The notes: generated by a model from the letters alone, not told the origin. 64,000 nt of DNA from Jejuia sp. UBA6058 (GCA_002428965.1 DIYI01000009.1:62001-126000), one strand, 5' to 3'. Shown: positions 53,949 through 63,965, counted from the first letter of the stretch. Program-made: numbers and translations.

Positions 53949-53988
53949 AGAGGTTTTTATTTAAGTATTAACCAAAATACAAAATAAT

Positions 53989-54085
53989 CCCGACTGCTAT
54001 CGAGACAAATTTCAAAAACTAAATTCCAAAATTTAATATTCAAAGTGTTTTGAAGTTTTACAATTTTGAAATTGGAATTTGTTCT
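53989..54085. repeat. Flavobacterial intergenic repeat remnants
   Basis: CCCGACTGCTATCGAG at 53989-54004 is an imperfect palindrome of a type common between flavobacterial genes. It is followed by AAATTCCAAAATTT and, further on, AAATTGGAATTTG in inverse orientation. No coding content. Confidence 0.45.
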
Positions 54086-54087
54086 TT

Positions 54088-54135
54088 TGACAAAAAAGCA
54101 GTCAGTTTGTCATATTTAGCGCCTTGGTATTTTTT
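54088..54135 (+). promoter_or_regulatory. htpG promoter with inverted-repeat operator
   Basis: TGACAAA at 54088-54094 and TTTGTCA at 54106-54112 form a perfect inverted repeat with an 11-bp spacer. The TTTG of the right arm (54106-54109) can serve as -33 element, 18 bp before TATTTTTT (54128-54135) as -7 box. The operator therefore overlaps the promoter, as expected for stress control. Confidence 0.5.
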
Positions 54136-54183
54136 TTGTCTTAAACTGAAACGAACATAAAATTTGATTAAACAACATATATC

Positions 54184-56094
54184 ATGACAAAAGGAAATAT
54201 TAATGTATCGGTAGAGAATATCTTTCCGTTAATTAAAAAGTTCTTATACAGCGACCACGAAATCTTTTTACGTGAGTTGATTAGTAATGCTACAGATGCA
54301 ACGCTTAAGCTAAAGCATTTAACTAATGTTGGTGAGGCGAAAGTTGAGTACGGGAACCCACAAATTGAGGTGAAAATTGATAAGGACAATAAGAAACTTC
54401 ATATTCTTGACCAAGGTTTGGGTATGACAGCCGAAGAGGTTGAAAAGTACATTAACCAAGTGGCTTTCTCTGGTGCTGAAGAATTCCTTGATAAGTATAA
54501 AGACTCGGCTAAAGATGCTGGTATTATTGGGCATTTTGGTCTTGGTTTTTATTCGGCATTTATGGTGGCGGATAAGGTTGAAATTATCACCAAGTCTTTT
54601 AAAGATGAACCAGCTGCACATTGGACTTGCGATGGTTCACCAGAGTTTACTTTAGAGCCTTCTGAAAAAACAGATAGAGGAACAGAAGTTATACTTCATA
54701 TCGCTGAAGATTCTATTGAGTTTTTAGAAGATTCTAGAATTAGAGAGTTGTTAAACAAGTACAACAAGTTTATGCCTATTCCAATTAAATTTGGAACTAA
54801 GGAAATTAATGATCCTGAGCATGAACCTGCTACAACTACTGATAAGGATGGTAAGGAAACTACAGAACCTCATCGTCAAATTACGGTTGACGACATTATC
54901 AACAACCCAAATCCAGCTTGGACAAAACAGCCAACAGAATTAAAGGATGAAGATTACAGCAATTTCTATAGAGAGCTGTATCCAATGCAATTTGAAGAGC
55001 CATTATTCAATATTCATTTGAATGTGGACTATCCGTTCAACTTAACGGGAATATTATATTTCCCTAAGATGACGAACGATATGCAAATTCAGAAGGATAA
55101 AATTCAATTATATCAAAATCAGGTTTTTGTTACTGATAATGTTGAAGGTATTGTTCCAGAATTTTTAACCATGCTTCGTGGTGTGATTGATTCTCCAGAT
55201 ATTCCATTAAATGTATCACGTTCTTATCTACAAGCAGATGGTGCAGTAAAAAAGATTTCATCTTACATCACCAGAAAAGTTGCTGATAAATTGAAATCAT
55301 TATTCAATAACAATCGTGAGGATTTTGAGTCTAAATGGGACGACATTAAAATAGTAATTGAGTATGGTATGCTTTCAGAAGAAAAATTCTTTGAAAAAGC
55401 TGATGCTTTTGCGCTTTACCCAACAGTGGACGGTAAGTATTACACTTATCAAGAATTGTATGATAAAATCAAAGCGAATCAAACGGATAAAGATGATAAA
55501 TTAGTGATTCTTTATGCTTCTGATAAAGATGCGCAACACAGCTATATTGAAGCTGCTAAAGCAAAAGATTATGAAGTATTATTGTTAGATTCTCCTATTG
55601 TATCACACTTAATCCAAAAGTTAGAATCCACTAAAGAGAAGATTTCTTTTGCGCGTGTAGATGGTGATCATATTGATAACTTAATAAAGAAAGATGACAC
55701 TAAAATCTCTAAGCTTGATGAAGACCAAAAGAAAACTTTAGATGAATTATTGAAAGAAGTAATTCCTTCTGAGAAATTCATGGTTCAATTAGAGGCTATG
55801 GATAGTAATGCAAATCCGTTTATCATTACACAGCCAGAGTTTATGCGTCGTATGAAAGAGATGCAACAGACAGGTGGTGGCGGTATGTTTGGTATGGGCA
55901 ATATGCCAGAAATGTACAACTTAATCGTTAACACAAATTCTGATTTAGTTGGTGAAATTTTAAACACCAAAACGCGCAAAAAGCAAGAACGTTTAATTAA
56001 CCAAAGTTTAGATTTAGCGAGATTATCTCAGGGCTTACTGAAAGGTGAAGAATTAACCAATTTTATTAAACGTAGCTACGAGATGATAAAATAG
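54184..56094 (+). CDS. htpG: Molecular chaperone HtpG (Hsp90 family)
   Basis: 636 residues. N-terminal GHKL ATPase with LRELISNATDATLKL, DQGLGMTAEEVEKYI and GHFGLGFYSAFMV; middle-domain client region; C-terminal dimerisation domain. Normal length. ATP-driven folding of client proteins, often raised by heat or envelope stress, consistent with the operator-like dyad before the gene. Terminator at 56145. Confidence 0.97.
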   Translation: MTKGNINVSVENIFPLIKKFLYSDHEIFLRELISNATDATLKLKHLTNVGEAKVEYGNPQIEVKIDKDNKKLHILDQGLGMTAEEVEKYINQVAFSGAEEFLDKYKDSAKDAGIIGHFGLGFYSAFMVADKVEIITKSFKDEPAAHWTCDGSPEFTLEPSEKTDRGTEVILHIAEDSIEFLEDSRIRELLNKYNKFMPIPIKFGTKEINDPEHEPATTTDKDGKETTEPHRQITVDDIINNPNPAWTKQPTELKDEDYSNFYRELYPMQFEEPLFNIHLNVDYPFNLTGILYFPKMTNDMQIQKDKIQLYQNQVFVTDNVEGIVPEFLTMLRGVIDSPDIPLNVSRSYLQADGAVKKISSYITRKVADKLKSLFNNNREDFESKWDDIKIVIEYGMLSEEKFFEKADAFALYPTVDGKYYTYQELYDKIKANQTDKDDKLVILYASDKDAQHSYIEAAKAKDYEVLLLDSPIVSHLIQKLESTKEKISFARVDGDHIDNLIKKDDTKISKLDEDQKKTLDELLKEVIPSEKFMVQLEAMDSNANPFIITQPEFMRRMKEMQQTGGGGMFGMGNMPEMYNLIVNTNSDLVGEILNTKTRKKQERLINQSLDLARLSQGLLKGEELTNFIKRSYEMIK

Positions 56095-56144
56095 AGTATT
56101 TTGTCATGCTGAATTTATTTCGGTCTCTCTTAATAATTAAAAAC

Positions 56145-56180
56145 AAAACCACTTTGCATATGTAGAGTGGTTTTTTGTTT
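56145..56180 (+). terminator. Terminator of htpG
   Basis: AAAACCACT (56145-56153) pairs with AGTGGTTTT (56166-56174), followed by TTGTTT. Confidence 0.8.
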
Positions 56181-56212
56181 GTTAAAAAACCTACTTAAAA
56201 CTTCTGGTTCTT

Positions 56213-56220
56213 TATATTTG
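56213..56220 (+). promoter_or_regulatory. -7 box of the FKBP gene
   Basis: TATATTTG, exact to TAnnTTTG, 18 bp upstream of the ATG at 56239. Confidence 0.6.
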
Positions 56221-56238
56221 CTGGCAAAAAATCATTTT

Positions 56239-56694
56239 ATGAAATTCTCAATTTTAACTTTAACGCTTTTAATCTTTATTTCTTGCTCAACAAATACATC
56301 AAGTCCAAGAGATTATAGGGCTGAGAATGATAAAGAAATTAAAGATTATATCACTGCTAACAACTTAAATGCTCAAGAAAGCCCTTCTGGTTTATATTAT
56401 GTGATAAACGAACCAGGTACTGGTGTTCAACCAACTACAACAAGTAATGTAACAGTGGCTTACAAAGGATATTTTAAAGATGGTGTTGTCTTTGACGAAA
56501 GCACAGAACAAGGTATAGCTTTTGGTTTGCAACAAGTTATCCCAGGATGGACAGAGGGTATTACCTATTTTAAAGAAGGAGGAAGCGGCATATTATTAAT
56601 TCCTTCCCATCTTGCCTATGGTAATTCAGGAAGAGGCAGCATTCCTGGAGGCGCAGTTCTTATTTTTGATATTAATTTAATTTCAGTTAATTAA
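56239..56694 (+). CDS. FKBP-type peptidyl-prolyl isomerase lipoprotein
   Basis: 151 residues from the ATG at 56239; the frame from 56167 crosses the htpG terminator and promoter and is rejected. Lipobox IFISC near residue 15. FKBP fold: VTVAYKGYFKDGVVFDES, QQVIPGWTEGI and GSIPGGAVLIFDINLI. It catalyses proline isomerisation in proteins folding outside the cytoplasm. Confidence 0.93.
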   Translation: MKFSILTLTLLIFISCSTNTSSPRDYRAENDKEIKDYITANNLNAQESPSGLYYVINEPGTGVQPTTTSNVTVAYKGYFKDGVVFDESTEQGIAFGLQQVIPGWTEGITYFKEGGSGILLIPSHLAYGNSGRGSIPGGAVLIFDINLISVN

Positions 56695-56890
56695 TATCAC
56701 ATATATGTCGCGAAAACACGGACGTTTCTTATTAATTGCAAAATAAATAAGATTGACTTTATTATAATTTTCGATTAACTTCGTTTGCCAGAGCTTATCC
56801 ACTAGTAAAAATACCGTTGGAATAAGGCAAACAAAGTCCAATAACCTCAACACCTTTAGAATTCTTTACCTTATCAAAGGTAGTTTAACT

Positions 56891-57217
56891 ATGTGTTTTT
56901 CAGTATTCTTTATGCTTTATGCAGGCATGGGAGTTTTCTTTAACAAAGCCTTTGAACATTCTCAACAGGAAGTGGAACTACCGTTTAATTTTGGACGGAT
57001 ATTTGGAATTATAGGTAGCATTGGAATTGGAATCTGCGTAATTCTAGGCATTCTTAATTTATTGGCTTCGAAATACCTCAAGGAAATAAAAAACTACAAT
57101 TTTATTTTCGCTATTGCTGTAGTAAATTGTTTAACAGGTGTTCTTGGAATTTTATTAGGGGTTTTCACCTTGGTAGAACTTACTAAACAAGAGGTAAAAG
57201 CATTATTTGGCAAATGA
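56891..57217 (+). CDS. Small membrane protein (start uncertain)
   Basis: 108 residues from the only ATG, with three membrane segments (residues 1-16, 35-60, 70-98). The frame stays open 41 codons upstream to 56768 without a stop, and its last codons before the ATG (FRILYLIKGSLT) look like the natural beginning of the first membrane helix. No ATG, GTG or TTG exists there, so the true start may be a rare codon or have been lost. Function unknown. It precedes another membrane protein gene. Confidence 0.55.
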   Translation: MCFSVFFMLYAGMGVFFNKAFEHSQQEVELPFNFGRIFGIIGSIGIGICVILGILNLLASKYLKEIKNYNFIFAIAVVNCLTGVLGILLGVFTLVELTKQEVKALFGK

Positions 57218-57260
57218 CATTTAGAGATTTTTGACTATCTTCCTACTCAAATGTAAATGA

Positions 57261-58586
57261 GTGAACAACGATTATAATAATCCTGCGTTTAAGAAACTTC
57301 TTCAGAAGTTACAAGAGGAAAGTTGGCAGCTAGAACTGTTAATTTCTGGTTTTGCAATTTTTGGCTTATTTACAGCTATTGAGCCTATTTACCTAAGTTT
57401 ACAAGAGGCCAAAAATTCAGAGCAGGCTTACAAAATAATAATTTGCGTTGTTGCACTTATTTCTTGTGCCATTTTAATTTTCAATCTTTTACTCCACGTA
57501 CTTTTAAGAGGATTGTGGATAGGTGCTCTTGGGTTGCGCTATGTTTCTGGTGATATCGACTATGAAAAACTTAGATATAGCAAAAAATTCACTAAATATC
57601 TAGAAAAAAGAGTAGGTTCTTTCGACAAATATATCGCAACACTTGAGAATTATTGTAGTATAATTTTTGCTGTATCTTTTCTTCTTATTTTTTATGTTCT
57701 TGCCCTTACGTTCACCATAATTGTTATTGCCTTAATTGGCAGGTTCATGATTGATAATGATAACCTTCCAAATTGGATATCACGTGGCATTGGCATACCA
57801 TTACTTCTCTTCTTTGTTTTTGGAGCCCTTATTACATTTTTCGACTTTGTAAGTCAAGGGCTGCTAAAGAAAAAAAACTGGATTTCTAAAATATATTTCC
57901 CAATATATTGGGTATTTAGCTTTGTTACACTTTCGTTTTTATACAGACCACTTATTTATAATTTCTTAGATAATAAATTTGGTAGGCGCTTGAGTTTTTT
58001 GCTAACACCTTTATTCATTTTTCTTTTTGTAGCTACAAGTTTTCGTTATAATAAATCAAACTATTTTAGCAAAAATTTAAAATCAAGCTCTTACGTCATA
58101 AACAATAGTAATTATGAAGATTTATTTGATGAAAAAGTAGACGACATCAATAAAGTTACTATTCAATCCAAAGTAATTAAAGATCCTTTTGTTAAAGTCT
58201 TTGTGAAACATTCAGACCTTATAGAAAACCGTATGTTCTATTATAATCCAGGACTTAAACCAGATAAAGATATTCGCGGTATAACAACAGACATAGTTAT
58301 TATTGACGATGGTAGGAAAAGAAAAAATAAGGATAGTCTTAGACAAGAATACATAAAAACATTTAATAGTATTTATTTTGTTACTATTGATAGTTTGACT
58401 TACAAACCTGAGTTTGTTTTTAGCAAAACAAAAAGGGGTACTCTTGGTTTTGAAACCTACGTTGGCATTTCATCCTTAAATGAAGGAAAACATTTGTTGG
58501 ATTTAAAAAGACGTCGTGCTGAAGATAACAAAGACACCACTATCTTAAGAGTTGAACGTATCCCTTTTTGGTATTTTAAGGATTAA
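57261..58586 (+). CDS. Multi-pass membrane protein, unknown function
   Basis: 441 residues starting at a GTG (57261); an ATG at 57257 in another frame soon stops. About six membrane segments between residues 25 and 260 (for example ICVVALISCAILIFNLLLHVLL, CSIIFAVSFLLIFYVLALTF) and a C-terminal soluble region with no recognised motif. It lies 43 bp after the preceding gene and may be part of the same unit. Not assignable to a family. Confidence 0.6.
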   Translation: MNNDYNNPAFKKLLQKLQEESWQLELLISGFAIFGLFTAIEPIYLSLQEAKNSEQAYKIIICVVALISCAILIFNLLLHVLLRGLWIGALGLRYVSGDIDYEKLRYSKKFTKYLEKRVGSFDKYIATLENYCSIIFAVSFLLIFYVLALTFTIIVIALIGRFMIDNDNLPNWISRGIGIPLLLFFVFGALITFFDFVSQGLLKKKNWISKIYFPIYWVFSFVTLSFLYRPLIYNFLDNKFGRRLSFLLTPLFIFLFVATSFRYNKSNYFSKNLKSSSYVINNSNYEDLFDEKVDDINKVTIQSKVIKDPFVKVFVKHSDLIENRMFYYNPGLKPDKDIRGITTDIVIIDDGRKRKNKDSLRQEYIKTFNSIYFVTIDSLTYKPEFVFSKTKRGTLGFETYVGISSLNEGKHLLDLKRRRAEDNKDTTILRVERIPFWYFKD

Positions 58587-58629
58587 ATATAATATTGAAT
58601 ATAGTCAAGTTTACCTGTATTGATCAAAG

Positions 58630-60102
58630 CTACCTTGAATAATTTGGAGACTCCTTAGTAATCGTTACATCATGAGGATGGCTCTCATTTATACCGCTAG
58701 CCGTAATCTTTACAAATTGACCTGTTTCTTTAAGCGTTTCAATGTCTTTGGCACCGCAATAACCCATTCCTGCTCTTAAACCCCCAATAAATTGATGTAT
58801 ACTTTCGAATAGGTCTCCTTTGTATGGTACGCGACCAACAATACCTTCAGGAACCAGCTTTTTAATATCATCCTCAACATCTTGAAAATAACGATCTTTA
58901 CTGCCCTCTTTCATTGCCTCCACAGAACCCATCCCACGATAAGATTTAAACTTTCTACCTTCGTAAATTATAGTCTCTCCAGGTGATTCTTTAGTTCCTG
59001 CTAAAAGTGATCCTAACATTACAGTATCCGCTCCCGCTGCGATGGCCTTTGGAATATCACCTGTGTATCGAATTCCTCCATCTGCAATAACAGGCACACC
59101 TGTACCTTTGATTGCCGCCGCAACTTCTAAAACTGCTGAAAACTGAGGAAATCCAACACCAGCCACAACTCTTGTGGTACAAATAGAACCCGGACCAATA
59201 CCAACTTTTACGGCATCTGCCCCAGCTTCAACCAAATATTTTGCAGCGGCACCAGTGGCAATATTACCCACAATAACATCAAGCTTAGGAAACTTTGATT
59301 TCACTTCCTTTAAAACACTGACAACACCTTTTGTATGTCCATGCGCTGTATCTATAACAACCGCATCAACACCAGCATTTACCAAAGCGTTTGCTCTGTC
59401 AACCGCATCACCTGTAACACCAATGGCTGCCGCCACACGTAAGCGTCCATATTTATCTTTATTGGCGTTCGGTTTTTGGGTTACTTTGGTAATGTCTCTA
59501 AAAGTTATTAATCCAGACAGTTTATAATTATCATCAACAATTAATAATTTCTCAATTTTATTTTCTTGTAATATGGCTTCTGCATCATTCAATGAAGTTC
59601 CTACGGGAGCGGTAACTAAGTTTTTTCCTGTCATTACCTCGGTAATTGCCTTTTTATTGTCGTGTTCAAAACGCAAATCACGGTTGGTCACGATTCCCTT
59701 TAACGTACCATCTTCATCTACAATGGGAATCCCACCAATACTGTGTTCTGCCATGGCACGTTTTGCATCCTTAACCTTAGCATCTAAAGATAGCGTAACA
59801 GGATCTATGATCATTCCACTTTCAGCACGTTTTACACGCCTTACTTTATCGGCTTGCTGCTCAATTGTCATGTTTTTGTGCAAAACCCCAATACCGCCTT
59901 CTTGTGCCATAGCAATTGCCATTTTACTTTCGGTAACCGTATCCATTGCAGCCGAAACTACAGGAACGTTAATAGTAATGTTACGTGTAAACTTAGTTTG
60001 AATGTTTACTTCGCGTGGAAGAACTTCTGAAAACGCTGGAACTAAAAGAACATCATCGTAGGTTAAACCTTCTCCGAGAATCTTATTTTGATGTGCAGTC
60101 AT
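58630..60102 (-). CDS. guaB: Inosine-5'-monophosphate dehydrogenase
   Basis: 490 residues. Converts IMP to XMP with NAD, the rate-limiting step of guanine nucleotide synthesis. It has a TIM barrel split by two CBS domains (about 95-200). The active-site loop is GIGPGSICTTRVVAG (Cys near 304) and MLGSLLAGTKESPGE is present. Normal length. Promoter TATATTTG at 60129-60136 and a small dyad sits in the short leader. Confidence 0.97.
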   Translation of the reverse strand: MTAHQNKILGEGLTYDDVLLVPAFSEVLPREVNIQTKFTRNITINVPVVSAAMDTVTESKMAIAMAQEGGIGVLHKNMTIEQQADKVRRVKRAESGMIIDPVTLSLDAKVKDAKRAMAEHSIGGIPIVDEDGTLKGIVTNRDLRFEHDNKKAITEVMTGKNLVTAPVGTSLNDAEAILQENKIEKLLIVDDNYKLSGLITFRDITKVTQKPNANKDKYGRLRVAAAIGVTGDAVDRANALVNAGVDAVVIDTAHGHTKGVVSVLKEVKSKFPKLDVIVGNIATGAAAKYLVEAGADAVKVGIGPGSICTTRVVAGVGFPQFSAVLEVAAAIKGTGVPVIADGGIRYTGDIPKAIAAGADTVMLGSLLAGTKESPGETIIYEGRKFKSYRGMGSVEAMKEGSKDRYFQDVEDDIKKLVPEGIVGRVPYKGDLFESIHQFIGGLRAGMGYCGAKDIETLKETGQFVKITASGINESHPHDVTITKESPNYSR

Positions 60103-60105
60103 AAT

Positions 60106-60136
60106 GCAATTACGATTATAATTGCGTGCAAATATA
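60106..60136 (-). promoter_or_regulatory. guaB promoter and leader dyad
   Basis: On the minus strand the -7 box TATATTTG is at 60129-60136. Between it and the ATG lies GCAATTA-cgatta-TAATTGC (arms 60106-60112 and 60119-60125), which could be an operator or a hairpin at the very start of the message. Confidence 0.55.
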
Positions 60137-60176
60137 CATAAAATAAACCAACGAAACGTTAAATTTATCTTAGCGC

Positions 60177-62603
60177 TTATAACCGAATTTGAAGTGTTGT
60201 ATACCAGTTTCTTGGAGCAGATGGAATAATTCCAGGCCCTGGATATCCCGTAGCTCTTCTGGTAAAATAAGCGTTATCTAAAAGGTTATTAATTCCAGTT
60301 TCTAATTTGAAGTTTTTATAGCTGTAAGACAATGAAACATCTAAAATATCATATTGAGGAATATCTCCAATTACACCACTTAAACTGGCCTGAGTTGAAT
60401 TTGTGGCATCGGTAAATTGACTTCCTAAATACGTGTATTGAATACTTCCTAAAAGATTTTTATAACCACCACGCAAACCTGTTTTTAAATTTACATCTGG
60501 AACAAATTCAACTTTATTACCTTGAATTCCTGCTTGTTGAGATGTTGTGTATTCAGAATTAATAATTGATGTATTTATAAAATAATTCAATTGGAAATCA
60601 TTACTCAAAGCAAGTATCTTCTTCAAATTAAAATCGAAAAGAGATTCTACACCATACATTACGGCGTCTCCAACGTTACCACGTTCGCTTGTTACTCTAC
60701 CATCTGGTAATCCTTTTTGAACAAAACCTATACGATCGTTATAAAACAAACCAAAAACTCCCAAATCATATGAAATTAGTCTTTTATAATTACCGCGTAA
60801 TCCTATATCCGCAGTAAATCCTCTTTCATCTGTAATATCGGGATTAATTGAAAATGCTGGATTAATAATATTGATATCTGAAAATGTTACGGAGCGATAG
60901 TTCTGTGAAATGTTTCCATACAACTCAATATTGGCATTAGGCTTATAACTTAATCCTACACCAAGTAATACAAAGGAGCGCTCAAAATTTCTGTCGTCAT
61001 CTACTTTTTCATTTAAAATAACATTCCCAGCTGCATCGGTATTTATGCGTCTAAAAAAGCCATCGCTTTGTGTTTTTATATATTCAAATCTAAAACCAGG
61101 AGTCACCGACAATTTGTTGGTGAGATAGAAAATATTTTCACCAAAAAGAGCTACATTAAAATTTGGTAAATCAAACTCTGACTGGTCAGGATAATTAGGA
61201 AAATCTGTTTCAGCAAAATTAAAGTTAGCATCTATACCGTCACTTCCGGGTCCTTGCTTCTGATGATTATCTGCTTTGTATAATTTACCCCCAAACAAGA
61301 ATGTTGCATCTTTATCTTTTATCTTGTACTTACTCAATAACCTTGTTTCAAAACCAAAATTATTGAAGTCGCCCACAATTAAATCGCGTTCATTTCCTGG
61401 ATCAACTTGATTCACTCGATTTGTTCTAAATCCTAGTGCCTTTCTAGATGCATTCAATCCGAAGAAATTAAACGTGAAATTAGTGCTTTTTGAAAACTCA
61501 TGAGCAAATTTCAAATTATATAATAACCAATCAACTTCAAACCAGTTTCTTGCACGATTACTTTGAAACGGATTATCATTAAACATATCATCTGTTAATC
61601 CACCTGCCTGTTGCGCCAAATAATTCATATAAGTTACCTCTCCTTCCAATGAAGTTTTCTTGTTGAATTGATGGCCTATATGCGCAAATATATTTTTAGA
61701 CTCAAACTCAGAATTTGGTCTAAAGCCATCACCTTTTTTATAGTTGAAATACGAATAATAACTCCATTTATTTTTGGTTCCAGATAAGCTTGTAAAGTTC
61801 GTATATAACCCAAAACTTCCTAGAGTATTTCTGGTAACGATTTCTAATGCTTTATTAGGATTTGGAGATTTCATTTTGAAGTTAATCAACCCTCCAAATT
61901 GCGTTCCATATTGTAATGAAGCTGCTCCCCGTATCACTTGTATTTCTTCTAAACCTTCTGCTGCCGGTGTGTAGTAACTTTCTGGATAGCCTAAAACATC
62001 TGCACTTATATCATAACCATTTTGTCGGGTATTGAAATTTGCGGTTCTATTAGGATCTAAACCACGTCCTCCAACATTAAGCTGTAGGCCAGCATCATCA
62101 TTTTGAAAAATATTTAAACCTGCAACTTGACTGTAAATTTGGCGGGCATTGTTAGATGCTAAATTCGCCATAGACTGTTCTACTAAAACCACCTCAGTCT
62201 TCTTACCTGCAAAAATGGCGGTTTCCTCAACATCGTTTAAGCGTCTTAATTCAAAGGCTCTTCTTTTGTGGGCGTTGATAATGACTTCAGAAAGTTCAGT
62301 TGATAAATCTTTTAGTTCAATTTTTAAGCTTTTACCCGAATTTGTATTTACTGTTAGTTCTTCTACTTCATGCTCTAATGAAAAGAATATAAGGGTTATT
62401 TCTTCTTTTAAGGTTTCAAATTCAAAGTTACCAGCGGAATCGGTTTTAGTTACAAGACCTGAAGCTTTATCGTAAACTTCAACATTGGAGATTGGACTTT
62501 TGGTTTTTGCGAATACTACTGTTCCCTTAACCGTATTTTGTGCGTAGAAAGCAATACTAAAAAGTAGTGCTATTAATAAATTATAATCCTTTAATTTCAT
62601 CAT
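60177..62603 (-). CDS. TonB-dependent outer-membrane receptor
   Basis: 808 residues. Signal peptide (ends AFYAQ), CarboxypepD_reg-like domain at about residues 25-105, plug domain near 120-235 (QIYSQVAGLNIFQNDDAG, GLEEIQVIRGAASLQYG) and a 22-strand-type beta-barrel to a terminal aromatic residue. Start codons ATG-ATG at 62603/62600 overlap the last codons of the HTTM gene by 23 bp, so translation is coupled. The plug/barrel type resembles siderophore or iron receptors (FecA-like). This and the HTTM partner suggest metal or cofactor uptake, but the ligand cannot be read from the sequence. Confidence 0.9.
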   Translation of the reverse strand: MMKLKDYNLLIALLFSIAFYAQNTVKGTVVFAKTKSPISNVEVYDKASGLVTKTDSAGNFEFETLKEEITLIFFSLEHEVEELTVNTNSGKSLKIELKDLSTELSEVIINAHKRRAFELRRLNDVEETAIFAGKKTEVVLVEQSMANLASNNARQIYSQVAGLNIFQNDDAGLQLNVGGRGLDPNRTANFNTRQNGYDISADVLGYPESYYTPAAEGLEEIQVIRGAASLQYGTQFGGLINFKMKSPNPNKALEIVTRNTLGSFGLYTNFTSLSGTKNKWSYYSYFNYKKGDGFRPNSEFESKNIFAHIGHQFNKKTSLEGEVTYMNYLAQQAGGLTDDMFNDNPFQSNRARNWFEVDWLLYNLKFAHEFSKSTNFTFNFFGLNASRKALGFRTNRVNQVDPGNERDLIVGDFNNFGFETRLLSKYKIKDKDATFLFGGKLYKADNHQKQGPGSDGIDANFNFAETDFPNYPDQSEFDLPNFNVALFGENIFYLTNKLSVTPGFRFEYIKTQSDGFFRRINTDAAGNVILNEKVDDDRNFERSFVLLGVGLSYKPNANIELYGNISQNYRSVTFSDINIINPAFSINPDITDERGFTADIGLRGNYKRLISYDLGVFGLFYNDRIGFVQKGLPDGRVTSERGNVGDAVMYGVESLFDFNLKKILALSNDFQLNYFINTSIINSEYTTSQQAGIQGNKVEFVPDVNLKTGLRGGYKNLLGSIQYTYLGSQFTDATNSTQASLSGVIGDIPQYDILDVSLSYSYKNFKLETGINNLLDNAYFTRRATGYPGPGIIPSAPRNWYTTLQIRL

Positions 62604-63957
62604 TAAAAGGTAAAATCCAATCCTTAGGTTTAAACGATTCTTTTTCGGCGTACAAATCTACATTTTTATCAATATATAACGTACTTAATCTGCCATTTAA
62701 TGCTACATAACTTTCAACAAAAACTTTTACATTTTGATGCCCCTGCGACTTGAAATGATCACCAAGATAATGCGCATATTCTAAAATAAAATCTGGTTGA
62801 AAACTCATTTGTTTTTCTTGAAATGGCGTTAAAAAATCTTTGTTATCAACGTAGAAGAATTCCCCAGATTCACCATTCACAATCTTGAAAGTTGAAATAC
62901 CCATTTTTTCCATGAGCATGACTCGCCACGAAAAGCGATAGCCCTCTTCTGTCCAAAACAATTCTCCGGGATAAAGTGAATATCTGAACGGTAGAATCAA
63001 CTGGACAATGAAAAAACCTATTAATAAACCCGCAACAGGTTTTCTGAATTGATAAGTATAGTTTTGACTCTTTTTGATGAGACTTCTCACATTAGTTCGA
63101 AGTGACAAAGGACTTAAGATGTTACTTGTGATTTTGATAATCTTTTTATGTAATCTTGCATCAAAGAAGATTAAAGTGGACACAATCATGATAAATGGAA
63201 ACATGCCGATAGGGAATAACACTCTGGTAAACACATGAAAAAATACTACCAAAATAAACGCCAGCACTCTCGTTTTTCTGTAGAGCAACAAAAAAGGAAT
63301 GGTTAAATCGTACAACATACCACTCCAACTCATGGCGTAATGGAACCAATTTTGGTGCATTAAGGAGTCACCAATAAATGGTAAGTCGTACTTTGAAGTG
63401 AGCCATATTTTTAACGGTTGCGCTCTAAATAGCCAATCGCCATTAATTTTAGCTAAACCTGCATAAAAATACACTATACCTAAAAGTAGCTTTACACTAT
63501 CAATAGTCCATTTTGGTACTTTTTCATAACTCTTTTTCTTTAAAATAGTATCCATAGAGAAATGAGCGTTGGCTGGTAAAAAAATCATTAAAAAGCTCAA
63601 TAAGCTTATGAAGTAATAGTGATTTAGGTATGTGGTTTTATCCATCAATTCTATATAAGTAAAACTCAAAAAGAAACTGATGATAGCTATTCTATATTTT
63701 AAACCTAAAGCGACAAATAACGCAGATAACCCACAAATAATGAACAATAAATAGGTATGATTCCCTAAGGGTTTTACCCATTCAAAACCATAATATGAAA
63801 AATGAAATTTTGGTTCTAGATACAAGCTTTCAATCCAACCATGATACCAAAAACGGATAATACTAAAACACATCATAATACCAAACGCTATTCTAAACAC
63901 AGCTAAAGGTGCTGCATGTGTGTTTTTGTTTAGATATGTGTTTAGTTTAAAGCTCAC
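62581..63957 (-). CDS. HTTM-domain membrane protein (VKGC-like)
   Basis: 458 residues, GTG start at 63957, since a stop codon lies directly before it in frame. The HTTM region with several membrane segments (about residues 15-340) is related to vitamin K-dependent gamma-carboxylases; residues 355-458 are a soluble tail. In bacteria HTTM proteins are of unsettled function. In flavobacteria I recall such genes beside imelysin and TonB receptor genes for iron, which fits the coupled receptor here. The upstream gene is outside the window. Confidence 0.8.
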   Translation of the reverse strand: MSFKLNTYLNKNTHAAPLAVFRIAFGIMMCFSIIRFWYHGWIESLYLEPKFHFSYYGFEWVKPLGNHTYLLFIICGLSALFVALGLKYRIAIISFFLSFTYIELMDKTTYLNHYYFISLLSFLMIFLPANAHFSMDTILKKKSYEKVPKWTIDSVKLLLGIVYFYAGLAKINGDWLFRAQPLKIWLTSKYDLPFIGDSLMHQNWFHYAMSWSGMLYDLTIPFLLLYRKTRVLAFILVVFFHVFTRVLFPIGMFPFIMIVSTLIFFDARLHKKIIKITSNILSPLSLRTNVRSLIKKSQNYTYQFRKPVAGLLIGFFIVQLILPFRYSLYPGELFWTEEGYRFSWRVMLMEKMGISTFKIVNGESGEFFYVDNKDFLTPFQEKQMSFQPDFILEYAHYLGDHFKSQGHQNVKVFVESYVALNGRLSTLYIDKNVDLYAEKESFKPKDWILPFNDEIKGL

Positions 63958-63965
63958 TTATTGAA

